DNA from: Gnetum montanum
Lineage: Eukaryota > Streptophyta > Gnetopsida > Gnetales > Gnetaceae
Direction: 5' to 3'
Assembly (NCBI GenBank): GCA_015680685.1
Contig: MNCI01022213.1
Coordinates: 4,999 to 28,176, forward strand
DNA: 23,178 nt
Position numbers and translations under genes: made by a program. Below the pieces are notes generated by a model. It ran no database searches. It was given only the letters and a program-made list of their open reading frames with translations, and was not told the DNA's origin. Shown here piece after piece: positions 8,103-17,479 of this stretch (its first letter is position 1; every line of letters begins with the position of its first letter).

Positions 8103-10688
8103 TAATTTCCTGGGAAGGTTTCTAGCACAGATCCAATCAAATATAGTGTGAGTAAGCACCATAGTATGGATCTTAGGCGATGTTTGGTTTGAAGGGGAAT
8201 CAAAGAAATTTGATACAAAGGAAGATGGAAGGATAGGGTTATCAACTATAGGTCTATTTGAGGACTTAGGTGCACTATGAGGTCAAAAGAAAGGTATTTT
8301 CCTTAATCGAGTATTTGACCCACTCGATTGATGAACTAGTTGTAGATTAATGACCCTAGTAGTGTTACGTTACTATAGTTAAGTTAGCAGTTCACCTTGC
8401 ATAGGTGGAGTAGGTGGTAGCTATATGATTGGAGAAGGAACATGTACAGGGATAAGAGGGGGATAAGAATAAAAGGTGGCATCCCATCTTTCATGTGGAG
8501 AATGAGTTTGATAATAATTAGAAGGGTGGTAGTGACATTGAAAATTAGAAACGTGACTCGAGGAGTCACATGGAGATAAAGGTTTTTAAACATAGTATCC
8601 ATATGGATTAGGTTATTTGTAAGGGTATTGTTTCCTTAGTGATGCTAGTGCTCATGATTGTAGTTGCTACCACTATTGATACTACTCATATGGTTGTGGT
8701 GGAGTTTTGATTGGATAATATTGCTATTACTAGTGGAACTACCTAAAATTACCTTGAGGATAAGGTAATCTTCTAGATGTTTGCCTTTGTATTAGTCATG
8801 GATTCAAAGCATACATGCTAGACTCCTGTAAATGTGACAATATGCCCTTAAGATGTTCATACTGGCATATGTCACACCTACCATCATCATTTGATTCACT
8901 TTCTACAACTTCTTTTATTGTAGCAATCTTTCCCTTACCTTCTTGATTGGCATGTTCAACTTCCTTGCGCCTCCTACACTCAAGATCTACCTCATTCTCT
9001 GGACTCTTCAGCAATTTTTAGGATAGCTTGAAATTTGCTATCCATGGAATCCCATAACTAATTGACCTTGGTCATAATTTCAGATTGAAATTTTTGAAGC
9101 TACAAGGCTTTCATATTCAACACCTCATCAAGTGTTGATTCTTTCTTACTATCACAAAATCAGACCTTCCTCTTTTGAATGGATGGATCATGGTTATATT
9201 CTTCTGCACTTTCTCATTTTTGCAATTCACCTTTCTCTTTAGCTACCTACTCAATCAATCTTTGGATCTGATAGGCACCTAATTTTGATAGTCACCCTTG
9301 GGCATAAACACCAAGGGTTCTCCTCATTTATAATCAAAGCCCATCTACAATGTGGTGAAGTTGATCCAATTGAGAATAACCATGGCTAGGACATTTATGC
9401 ATTAAGGAATAGTATCAGCTGATGGTGGCATCTAAGGTTTTGTGTGTTCCTTGTTTCCATCCTTGGATTTTCCTTCTCAAGTTGGACAATATGGAGTATG
9501 TTTGATATTTATCATTAAACAATTCAAGCATGGTGCTCCATTGTCTGATAGATTTCAACTCTAAGGATTGGTACTAGTTCTCTGCTTCTTTGATGAGTGT
9601 CCTTGGGAACAACTTAATTTTTTGCCACTCATTCTCTATGTTCTGCAAGGCACATGGATCTTAAGAAGCATGGAGATGGTTCTATGGATCAAAGTTATAT
9701 CTCCCTCCAAACCAAGAAATTATTTTCATATCTAACCTTTTTATCTGACTATCCTTCATGTTCCTTGTTGAAATTTGCATTGCCTATGCAAAATTAAGCA
9801 TATTTTGGGTAGCAAGCAAAGGCTCATTAAGGCCATGATCATGGTGCCTATGATGCCCTTTACTACCCCTTTGTTCATGATGATGTGCCTCTCTTGAATG
9901 TTTGTGCCCTTGATCTTTCCTTAACCAACAATATCTTCAATCATTTTGATCCTATCGATCATTTTAGTCACTTCCATCATGGTCTCATCTCTTGTAGTTG
10001 CAATCAAAGCCAAAAGAAGATGATGATGATGATGATAAAGGTGAAAAGGAAGGAGGACTAGCACCATCACAGTGCCTGCTACCTTCTCTTTAAAGATTGT
10101 GGCCATGATCACAATCTTGTTTCTTGTCTATATCCCTACCTTGGCTTGCCTCTTTGGATCCTTCTTTGTTACTGGATCCATTCTTACCAGAACCAGGATT
10201 GTGAATAGTGGACTACAAGTTCTAGTTTTGACCTAATTCACTAAAGTCAAAGAGAGGAATTTCACTAAATGGAAAACCCCTAAGCGCTCTCCACCATCTT
10301 TCTAGTATAGCAAGAATGGAGAATCATTAAATCCTTTTCCCTTCACAAATTCATAATGTTGTTCCAATTAGTGATCCCTAAAACATTATGCCTTAGTGGG
10401 ACGATAATCCTTGACATCACTATATTGCACAACATACTCAACATGAAGTTTTTGGAGATCCTATTGTATAAGCATTTGTTGAAGCATTGCAGGAATGGAT
10501 CAATTAGGTGGCAACACGATGTTGCCCCCCATGTCATGCCATTATAGTTGTTCATCTTGATACACGATGAAGGTGAAATTGGGTACATACTCATTAGGAT
10601 GAGCATATACCACTCGATATTGCTAAGGCACTGGCTGATGATCTCCATCAAACTTGGGCAAAGTAGCACTCCTATGAGAAGAAGACAT
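8103..10688 (-). pseudogene. gag relic of the Athila-like element
   Basis: The ATG at 10688-10686 opens MSSSHRSATLPKFDGDHQPV, then a stop. It lies 142 nt past the primer site, as in the plus-strand copy. The conserved gag helix region lies at about 9610-9430: FPRTLIKEAEN, a TAG in place of Trp, YQSLELKSIRQWSTMLE, and then the FNDKYQTYS segment typical of retrotransposon gag (PF03732-like). Near 8870, CDICQYEH is a C-x2-C-x3-H remnant of a nucleocapsid zinc knuckle. A (GAT)6 run at 10019-10036 encodes a Ser run. Many stops and shifts make it nonfunctional. The copy at 20063-22370 matches block by block, for example EVVESESN before the knuckle. Confidence 0.8.
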
Positions 10689-10830
10689 TTTCAATGAGAT
10701 GATAAAAATGTAGATGCTTTTAAATTTTTGTTGTAGTAATTGTAAAATATGATATGACTCTAAGGTTCATTCCAATTATTTTGAATGATTTTCATGAAAT
10801 CCTAGATAGCACACAAAACAACCAAAAGGT

Positions 10831-10847
10831 CCTCGGCAACAATGCCA
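10831..10847 (-). other. Primer-binding site (tRNA-Asp) of the minus-strand element
   Basis: The minus strand reads TGGCATTGTTGCCGAGG, one base past LTR C. It matches TGGCGCCGTTGCCGGGG, the complement of the plant tRNA-Asp 3' end used by Athila/Tat elements. Four mismatches are present and all are transitions. Confidence 0.85.
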
Positions 10848-10848
10848 A

Positions 10849-11703
10849 TGATGAGCGGTGAGGTAACCCTATGCCCAACCATACAAATCACTAAGGCATT
10901 CACACATGATCCGGTCAAATTTCGTGAACCTATAATTCTTCAATGTACTAGTTCTTCTAGGAATTGAAATGGGTGTTGAGAACGTTCATTGTCTTTCCAA
11001 CTACACTTTTGAAGCTCAAGGATATGGTTTAAGTGTAATTGAGGTACATGATTTTTATCATTTTATGTTTTATAAGTTTAATCACCTACAACAAGAATGA
11101 AAGGTAGAATAATTTAAGATCTAATTCATTCATTGCCTAGCTAGCCTAACACAAGTACCTGTTCCACTTTCCTACACACATCCTGAACACATATAGTGCT
11201 GCTGGGCTACCAAACGTTAAACGTTGCTAGGTTACCAAATACTATATGTATGCTTGAAGTGATTGTGCTTATGTTCATTAACAACTAGAAATTAATTGCT
11301 CAATTTAAATGCATTAAAGTAAAGTGCATTAAAGGAAACATTAATCTATTCTCAGTGCTGCAAAGATTATCAAAAGAGTTCATTTTTATTCTTGTCACAC
11401 TGCTATGCTCAAGTACGTCAATGCTTGAATAAAGATTCGTACACACTCAGACTCCTACTATAGGCACTCCGAAAATATTCTAACTCTAGAAAAAAGAAAC
11501 GGCAAGAGCTTCGCTACTCTATGCAAAAACTATGAAAAAATTATCTAAAAGTTGTGAGCCCAAGTGCTATATTTATAGGCCAGCATATACCCTGCGATAT
11601 CGGATATTTGACAACATGTCCTAGGCTCTGACATCAGGTATCTAATGTCACGGCTTCAATATCAAGTATTCAATATCGAAGCATGTCAAAACATGACTCA
11701 TCA
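10849..11703 (-). mobile_element. 5' LTR (LTR C) of the Athila-like element
   Basis: 855 bp, from TGATGAGCGG to CTCATCA as read on the plus strand. TATAAATA lies at 11570-11577 on the minus strand, about 126 bp inside the 5' end. U3 holds degraded GATATC/AATATC motifs. Compared with LTR D, many CpG sites have become TpG or CpA, for example CTTGAAGTGATTGTG here against CTCGAAGCGGTCGTA there. Confidence 0.9.
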
Positions 11704-11708
11704 AAAGG

Positions 11709-13190
11709 CGTTTCTATTAGCCATTGATTGCAACTTATTTATGCTCATGAAGAGTCTATTGAACATGTTTTTATTTATTATTTGCTGTTCTTTTACTCAA
11801 CAAGCTTGGAAATAGTGTTTTTTAATTCTTGGATTTCAAAAATTCTAGAATTTGTCTACTTTTGTCATTTATGTAGAGATAATAAATGATTGTATGTTTA
11901 GTATTTTTTGAAATATGCTTGGGTTTGATGTCATTTTTGCATTTGGAAGCATAGATGTGATGTGATTTAGAAGAGACATTCTACAATGTAGAGCTTTAAT
12001 TTTGAGATAAATTTAAATCCTTATATGAACTTTTTATTTCAAGTGTATGGTAATAGAAGGAAGTACCATATGGATATTAATTCTCTCTTTTCTTCTTTAT
12101 GTGCATTGAAGGATGCTCCTTGTACTATTCCTNNNNNNNNNNNNNNNNNNNNNNNNNNNNNNNNNNNNNNNNNNNNNNNNNNNNNNNNNNAGAGCATTGG
12201 TTGAAGCACCACATAGACATATTCAACATTCTATTACATTCAGCGTAGCAAGTTACAATAGAGCCATTAGGCATCCATGTCAAGCACTAGTTAATGCTTT
12301 GTCAATAATGGATTGCACTAGTCATTGAACTAGTCTTTCAATGTTGTGTATCTATACTAAAAAGAAATGATTTAAAACCTTGGAAAAAACTATTTAAAGC
12401 ATGGGAAAAAACTCTACTTATCTTAAAAATTAATGCAGGGATGACTCAACTAAAAAACTTTGAAAATATCAAATCAATGAATAGAGTGATTAAGATGATT
12501 AAATCTTGGCAACCAACATCTTTTTTGATATGGTTAATGTTTTTAGCATACTTAAATCACCTAGATTTACCCTTTAACAAAATGTAGAGGTGCAAAATCA
12601 TTAGCTTAAGTTAAAAGGTGAGCTAGGTTCAAAAAAAAAAAAAAAAAGGCTTAAAGAATATGAAGAATTATTGAAACTAAAATTGAAACTTTATTAAGTC
12701 CTTATACTGTAATCTATTGGATAGTAAATATATATGCTTTAAGTTTTAAAACTATCATTAAGAAAATTACCATGTTTTTCTTTGTAACATTTGAAACAAA
12801 TCAACAAAATTTGCAATTGTGATATTTCATCTATGCCTAAAATACTTGTAATGTAGGATAATGTAGGAAAATGTAATATTCACTTTCAATGCTCTTTGTA
12901 TTGCATCACCATATTCATTCTTCATGAGGAATTTTGTGCCAACTAAGTGTTTCATATAAAATTATTTGAATTTAGGTCTTTTGATCTTATTCAAATAGAA
13001 TTTGTTTTTTGCCTTCTACATTCTTCCAAATTTCTCGTGCGGTAACCATATTCAATTATTCATTTTTAAATTAAGGTCTATTTTTTTGACCTTTTATATT
13101 TTCCCAAAATTTTTGATTCACTGCAGGTTTTCCAAAGATACACGAGCTTTTCGGAAAACGTTATTCGTGCCCAAAACACATTGAACCAGT
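11709..13190. other. AT-rich intergenic stretch, no gene recognised
   Basis: No frame longer than about 60 codons and no RNA gene is visible. An A-run of about 19 lies near 12630-12648. At 12975-13115 two loosely similar segments each join a TAGGTCT/AAGGTCT motif to a run ending in CCTT and CCAAATTT. The stretch contains an assembly gap. Confidence 0.5.
12133..12190. other. Assembly gap (58 N)
   Basis: Unresolved bases. The true length may differ from the number of N shown. The sequences on the two sides show no common feature that would say what is missing. Confidence 0.95.
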
Positions 13191-13261
13191 TATTCAAGGG
13201 TAGCGGTAACTAGGATATCTCCTCTATTTATTTGTATTCAAGGGTGGTGGTAACAAGGATG
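13191..13261. repeat. Imperfect 26-bp direct repeat downstream of the P450
   Basis: TATTCAAGGGTAGCGGTAAC (about 13192) and TATTCAAGGGTGGTGGTAAC (about 13236) begin about 44 bp apart, and each is followed by AGGAT. They lie in the probable 3' untranslated region, on either side of the poly(A) signal. Confidence 0.7.
13227..13232 (-). terminator. Poly(A) signal of the P450 gene
   Basis: The minus strand reads AATAAA, 92 nt past the TGA stop (13326-13324), a normal distance for a plant 3' end. Confidence 0.55.
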
Positions 13262-13323
13262 GCGGGAGCATAGTCTACAACGGCAAACTATACGTACTAG
13301 AGCAGCAGCAGTAAACAATACGT

Positions 13324-14868
13324 TCAGTTAATGAGATGGGAGGGCAGGCGGGGAAAAGCCAGAATGCGCAGGGGCACGTGCTTGCCCACGGCAAGTCCGA
13401 AGCGTTCCTTCATATCTAAATCCGAGGGAGACATGGTGGCAGGCAACGACCACTCAAACGCCTGCACCAGCGAAGCCACAAGCAAAAACACCATGCGCCT
13501 TCCCAGCGGTAACCCGACGCAGATCCGCCGCCCGGAGCCAAACGGAAGCAACTCATACTGTTGCCCACGGTAGTCCAGTTCCGGCTGTCTCAAAAACCGC
13601 TCCGGATCAAACTTCTCAGAGTCATCCCAGATACTCGGATCGCGGCCGATTGCCCACACGTTCACGAGAATGCGGGCGTTCTTGGGGACAAAGTACCCAG
13701 CGACCTCGGCGTCCTGGCTGGCCCGGTGAGGGATAAGCAGGGGCCCCGGCGGGTGCAGCCGGAACGTTTCCTTGATCACCGCGTTCAGAAACGGCAGCCG
13801 CTCGGCGTCCGCCTCCACGACTCGGCGCTCCCGGCCCACGACGCGGTCCATCTCGGCGTGGCACTTGGCCATGACGTCCGGGTTGCGCATAAGCTCCGCC
13901 ATGGCCCATTCCGTGGTCAACGTCACCGTATCCGTGCCTGCGACGAACATGGCCGAGATGAAGCCGGCAACGTCGTCGATCCCGAACTCGGGGCCGCGCG
14001 AGTCCAGCAGCGCAGCAAGGAGATCCCGGCGCTCCGCCGCATGCCCCTGTGGCTCCGCGACGCGCTTCCGGAGCAGCGGCTCCAGCTGGGACTCCAATTT
14101 CCCGAACGCCGTGTCCGCTCGGTGGCGGACGCCCTGCAGGTCCAGCGGCCGCAGGGCCGGGAAGAAGTCCGACACGTTCGGCTGGCCCAGCGTCTGCATG
14201 ACTTCCATGACGGCGGCCTGGAACTCGCGGAGCTCTTCGCTGCTGCGGTCGAACATCTCGGCGCCGAACAGCGTGGTGGCCATGAGGTTGACGGTGCACC
14301 CGAACGCGGCTCGGCGGATTTCGATCTCGGAACCGGCTGCGGAAGCGGTGGCGACATGGCGGACGGTGCGGTCGAGCTGCTCGGCGCGGAGCGGCTGCAG
14401 GGTGTCCAGCTTTTTGGCCGTGAAGAGTTGCGTGTTGGCGACTTTGCGGATGGTACGCCAGCGCTGGCCCAGCTGCAGGACACTCACCTCGGCGTGAACG
14501 TACTTGTTGGCTTCTGCTGCGTGTGTTACGGTCCGGCCGGCGAAGACGTGGTCGTGTTTCTTGAGAATTTGCTCCGCCATGGCAGGGGAGGACGCTACCA
14601 CTGTGAGCTGCGTTCCCAGGCGCAGGCTCATGAGCGGCCCGTACTTGGCTGCCATGCGCGTGAATGTATGGTGCGGATTTGGGCCCAATTCCAGAAGGCT
14701 CCCCACTATGGGCCACCCCCGCGGCCCCGGAGGCAACCGCCTGAGCCGCCGGTTGAGGGCGTCCGCGCATATGTAGATTAGCAGAGCAACTGCCGCTGCC
14801 GCTGCGTACCGTGTCCAGCCCCAGGGCAATGCGTCAACTTGACAGATATTGTCACCCAACCAAGCCAT
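13324..14868 (-). CDS. Cytochrome P450, CYP71 clan, CYP76-like
   Basis: A haem-thiolate monooxygenase that takes electrons from P450 reductase at the endoplasmic reticulum. The substrate cannot be told; relatives oxidise terpenoids, alkaloids and phenolics. Of 514 residues: membrane anchor about 21-36, proline hinge LPPGPRGWPIVG 45-56, C-helix W137-x3-R141, I-helix AGTDT 310-314 with the O2-activating Thr314, K-helix ETFR 367-370, PERF 422-425, haem loop PFGSGRRICVG 442-452 with Cys450. No stop or frameshift occurs, and one exon covers all, whereas many CYP71-clan genes have an intron. The frame opens 32 codons upstream (14964), but the TATA at 14985-14992 puts transcription start near there. 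I therefore chose the Met at 14868, in AACAACATGGC context and just before the anchor. Val315 replaces the usual Thr/Ser after AGxDT. Coding GC is far above the flanks. P450 is certain; CYP76 placement is likely. Confidence 0.95.
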   Translation of the reverse strand: MAWLGDNICQVDALPWGWTRYAAAAAVALLIYICADALNRRLRRLPPGPRGWPIVGSLLELGPNPHHTFTRMAAKYGPLMSLRLGTQLTVVASSPAMAEQILKKHDHVFAGRTVTHAAEANKYVHAEVSVLQLGQRWRTIRKVANTQLFTAKKLDTLQPLRAEQLDRTVRHVATASAAGSEIEIRRAAFGCTVNLMATTLFGAEMFDRSSEELREFQAAVMEVMQTLGQPNVSDFFPALRPLDLQGVRHRADTAFGKLESQLEPLLRKRVAEPQGHAAERRDLLAALLDSRGPEFGIDDVAGFISAMFVAGTDTVTLTTEWAMAELMRNPDVMAKCHAEMDRVVGRERRVVEADAERLPFLNAVIKETFRLHPPGPLLIPHRASQDAEVAGYFVPKNARILVNVWAIGRDPSIWDDSEKFDPERFLRQPELDYRGQQYELLPFGSGRRICVGLPLGRRMVFLLVASLVQAFEWSLPATMSPSDLDMKERFGLAVGKHVPLRILAFPRLPSHLIN

Positions 14869-14967
14869 GTTGTTGTTGTTGGATGTTGTGTTAATGTTGA
14901 ATACCACTCCGTGAGAACAAAGGAATTCTATGGTTGCTTTGGAGATGAATCGCACGGGCTGCAACTT

Positions 14968-14985
14968 ACGCAGCAGCTGCTGCGT
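14968..14985. promoter_or_regulatory. 18-bp perfect palindrome abutting the P450 TATA box
   Basis: ACGCAGCAGCTGCTGCGT is its own complement and has the E-box CAGCTG at its centre. It lies directly between the TATA box and the expected transcription start, so it would be in the core promoter or the first bases of the message. A bHLH-type site or a hairpin are both possible; neither is shown. Confidence 0.55.
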
Positions 14986-14992
14986 TTTTATA
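14985..14992 (-). promoter_or_regulatory. TATA box of the P450 gene
   Basis: The minus strand reads GCTATAAAAACGC, with TATAAAAA at 14992-14985, 117-124 nt before the chosen start codon. A CCAAT on the minus strand (14999-14995) lies just upstream. Start of transcription is expected near 14955-14962, giving about 90 nt of 5' untranslated leader. Confidence 0.7.
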
Positions 14993-15008
14993 GCATTGGC
15001 AATCCTTT

Positions 15009-15240
15009 ATTTGGCATGCCAATCCGTTTAACAGTCAAGAAGAGCTGTTTGCTGACATCAGCTGCTGGGAGAGAGCCTGACGGCAGCGTCAACGAAATGG
15101 CCATGGTTTGGTACAGAGAACAAAGAATAGCGTGGCCGCGCTGCAGTGGTACGAACCGGACCATGTTTTTCAGGTGCTGCAGTGGTTTTGCTATTAAGGC
15201 TATAGCCCTAACACTGAACAGGCATTTAGTTTGGCATGCT
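15009..15240. promoter_or_regulatory. Proximal P450 promoter with repeated short motifs
   Basis: TTTGGCATGC occurs at about 15010 and 15231. GCTGCAGTGG occurs at 15140-15149 and 15176-15185, and again at 15726-15735 just past the 78-bp repeats. These recur in the moderately GC-rich upstream region and could be factor sites, but I recognise no defined cis-element. Confidence 0.35.
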
Positions 15241-15335
15241 TTGCATGACTAGTTAAGAACAACTATGTACCAGTGATAGTAAATTCAGACCTGGACAATC
15301 AAACAGAGCAGAATTGACTAAGTAGTGAAGGATAC

Positions 15336-15556
15336 GAGCCTTCGTTCCTCTTACAACACGTAACGCGACGAGTCCTTCATTCCTCTTACGACCCATAACG
15401 CCGCTTCTTAAAAAAAAAAAAGTATATAGCCCCGGTTATGAGTCCTTTAACGTCACTTCTGATTTTCTCAGAAGTATGCGCCAACCATACTTCTCAAAAA
15501 AAGAAGTCCGGATACCAATCCTTAGTTCCTCTGACCCGTAACGCCACGTTTAAAAA
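15336..15556. repeat. Three divergent copies of a ~35-45-bp motif upstream of the P450
   Basis: Copies lie at about 15336-15370, 15370-15410 and 15511-15556. Each runs TCCTT-[AC]-[GT]TTCCTCT-AC-[CG]CGTAACGC, and the last two end in a run of A. A partial fourth trace lies near 15438-15460 (GAGTCCTTTAACGTCACTTCT). Between copies 2 and 3 is an inverted pair, AGAAGTATG at about 15470 and CATACTTCT at about 15486. Confidence 0.65.
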
Positions 15557-15573
15557 AGGAAGTATGGACCAAC

Positions 15574-15729
15574 CATATGGCCTCGGCGGCAGCCTCTATC
15601 AGCGTCGAATGAGTCGGTCCGTGTAGACGTAAATGAACACTGCCAGCGCTGCATATGGCCTCGGCGGCAGCCTCTATCAGCGTCGAATGAGTCGGTCCGT
15701 GTAGACGTATATGAACACTGCCAGCGCTG
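15574..15729. repeat. 78-bp tandem duplication upstream of the P450
   Basis: Units 15574-15651 and 15652-15729 run from CATATGGCCTCGGCGGCAGC to TGAACACTGCCAGCGCTG. I see one difference between them (ACGTAAATG against ACGTATATG), so the duplication is recent. The length equals 26 codons and one minus-strand frame stays open across both, but that frame has no recognisable product. The repeat lies about 580-745 bp upstream of the P450 TATA box. Confidence 0.95.
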
Positions 15730-16097
15730 CAGTGGCAGCGTGCCAGAGCCACGACAACGGCGATAAATCAAGTTGTTACTTTCTTGGATAGCCGAGAATC
15801 GCGCGGTCGTGGATTGTTAAGAACATGAGGATTTTGTGCCTAACCAAGAAGATGAAGGATTCTGGCATCAGTGATCCAAAGAGCACGTGTTTGCTAATAA
15901 GATTTAAAAAGGGATCGCAGACAATTCAGCTTTGCTTTGTCGACGACAGCCACTATGGAGTGTAATTTTTACGGGTCCACCATCTTTCATGTTTAAAATA
16001 TAACGTTACGTTATTCATTAAAATTAAAATTGCGAATCGGCCAACACGATCATAGTTTAAGCCACCCACCCTGGCGGCTGTGAAATTTCCGGCTGGC
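15730..16097. other. Transition from GC-moderate promoter DNA to AT-rich repeats; no gene
   Basis: No frame or RNA gene is recognised. GC content falls to the right. The segment GGCTGGCAAATTTGATTTCT at its right end already belongs to the following minisatellite unit. Confidence 0.4.
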
Positions 16098-16620
16098 AAA
16101 TTTGATTTCTACCATCTACGTAAGTTTCAAATATTTTAAAACATCTTTATGGCATTGTATATAGTTCACAATGATACAAAGATCATGGTCATAGTTTTAG
16201 CTACACATGGTGTTGGTGCAATTTTAAATGATATTTTCTCTTATCTAACTTTCAAATTTTTTAAAATATATTTGTCACATTGTATATGGTTGACAATAAT
16301 GATGGTCTGACCAAACATGGTCATAGTTCTAGCCACACAGTATGCTAATGCAATTTTCAATGATATTTTCTCTTACCTAAATTTCAAAAATTTTAAAATA
16401 TATTTATCACATTTTATATAGTTATCAATGATGATGGGATTAGGCTAAATATTCATAGTTTCAACCACATTGTACCAATGCAATTTTCCATGATATTTTC
16501 TCCCTAAGATCACAGATTTGATTCCCACCATTTACTTTACCTAGCTTTCAAATTTTTAAAAATATATTAATTACATTTTATATCGTGTACAACAATAATG
16601 GTAACCAAAACCTTGGCTTG
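16098..16620. repeat. Minisatellite, ~125-164-bp period, about 3.5 units
   Basis: Units start with TTTCAAAT at about 16125, 16250, 16382 and 16546. Each contains TTTTAAAAYATMTTTATSACATT, TATATRGTT, CATAGTT, CCACA and TGCAATTTTNAATGATATTT-like blocks in the same order. The longer spacing before the last unit is due to a segment (about 16505-16544, GATTTGATTCCCACCATTTAC) that also precedes the first unit and is missing from the middle ones. Divergence between units is considerable. Confidence 0.85.
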
Positions 16621-17479
16621 GCACGGTATTTTTTTTAGTCAATTAAGCCATGCCTCAAGTATAAACATAACCATGCCTTTCTCAAGTTGAAATCTGTGAA
16701 TGCAAAATGAATGTGTGCTCTCCATGTGATACATAAATTATAAGTTTTGATTTAAAATTAAAACCACTTTTAATATACATTAAGATTAAAATTTGCACTA
16801 CTTCTTGTGATTTCTTAACTATTGAAAATGCTTAGCCTCGATGTAGGTTATGTGATTTTCACTTAAAAACAAAAAGCTACAATTGGAGATCAACATAAAA
16901 TTTTTTTGTGATCCAATGCCTTAGAAAAAACTAGTTACGAGTCAAACTTTAGGAAAGAGAAGATATAGAAACTTAAGAATATACCCATTTGAAGTCATGT
17001 AGAAAATGTAGAACTCAACAAGATCAAGCAAAGCTCTTCGTAGGTGGGATAGAATCTCCTTTTTTAGTTCTCTCTCTATATGTCATCTTAGCAATGGATA
17101 ATGACAAAGAAAGATTGGCTTATGTTATGGCAAGATCAACTAAGGTCTACACATTTATTAATGACTAAAACCCAAAAAGAATGTGTTTAATTTCTAAAAT
17201 TACTATAAATATTTTTACCTTTTTTCTTTTTTAAAAAAAAAAATAGATACATACACTAATTTATCATAATCTCATATAAAAGGTATTTGGGATTTAATCT
17301 CTAGAGAAACTAAGACTCAAATCTAGTATTACTAATTTTGGTTGAGAAGCCAACTACTGGTAATATATCAGTAACGCGAAATAATATTTAGTCCATAATG
17401 ATCATGGAAAGCCCATTATATTGCATACCAAATAAAGGTGTAATCTAAAACATGTTTGTTATACCCTTATTTCTTTAAG
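16621..17479. other. AT-rich stretch, no gene recognised
   Basis: No frame of note. An A-run lies near 17231-17243. The right end should be the 3' untranslated part of the chromovirus relic that follows, but neither a polypurine tract nor an LTR boundary could be identified. Confidence 0.4.

Larger units (their letters stand above)
6970..11703 (-). mobile_element. Athila-like Ty3/gypsy element, complete ends, internally deleted
   Basis: The element runs from TGATGATTCG at 6970 to CTCATCA at 11703 and is flanked by a perfect 5-bp target duplication AAAGG (6965-6969 and 11704-11708). Order on the minus strand: 5' LTR (10849-11703), tRNA-Asp primer site, about 142-nt leader, gag relic, protease relic, 3' LTR (6970-7728). 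Reverse transcriptase, RNase H, integrase and the polypurine tract are absent. At 4.7 kb it is far shorter than Athila/Tat elements, which usually exceed 8-10 kb. The deletion also took about 62 bp of the 3' LTR's outer end, so it happened after insertion. The LTRs differ at many sites, mostly transitions, indicating an old insertion. Confidence 0.9.

Noticed and set aside
8384-8602. Matching hydrophobic frames in the two Athila-like copies (8384-8602 minus and around 21900 plus)
   Set aside because: The resemblance arises because both are the same alternative frame of homologous gag-tail DNA; the gag frame gives the Pro/Ser/Tyr-rich tail instead.
13561-14781. A 406-codon open frame on the plus strand opposite the P450, and other long overlapping frames there
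   Set aside because: They are shadows of a GC-rich coding strand with few A/T-rich stop codons. Their translations show no domain, while the minus frame has every P450 motif.
14869-14964. A 32-residue N-terminal extension of the P450 from the upstream Met
   Set aside because: The upstream ATG lies only 21 bp from the TATA box, at or before the expected transcription start. The extension has an Asn run from AAC repeats that reads as leader, and the membrane anchor follows the downstream Met.
15522-15771. Minus-strand frames with a 26-residue repeat upstream of the P450
   Set aside because: The repeat is explained by the 78-bp tandem duplication (78 is divisible by three). No start context, domain or signal is seen.
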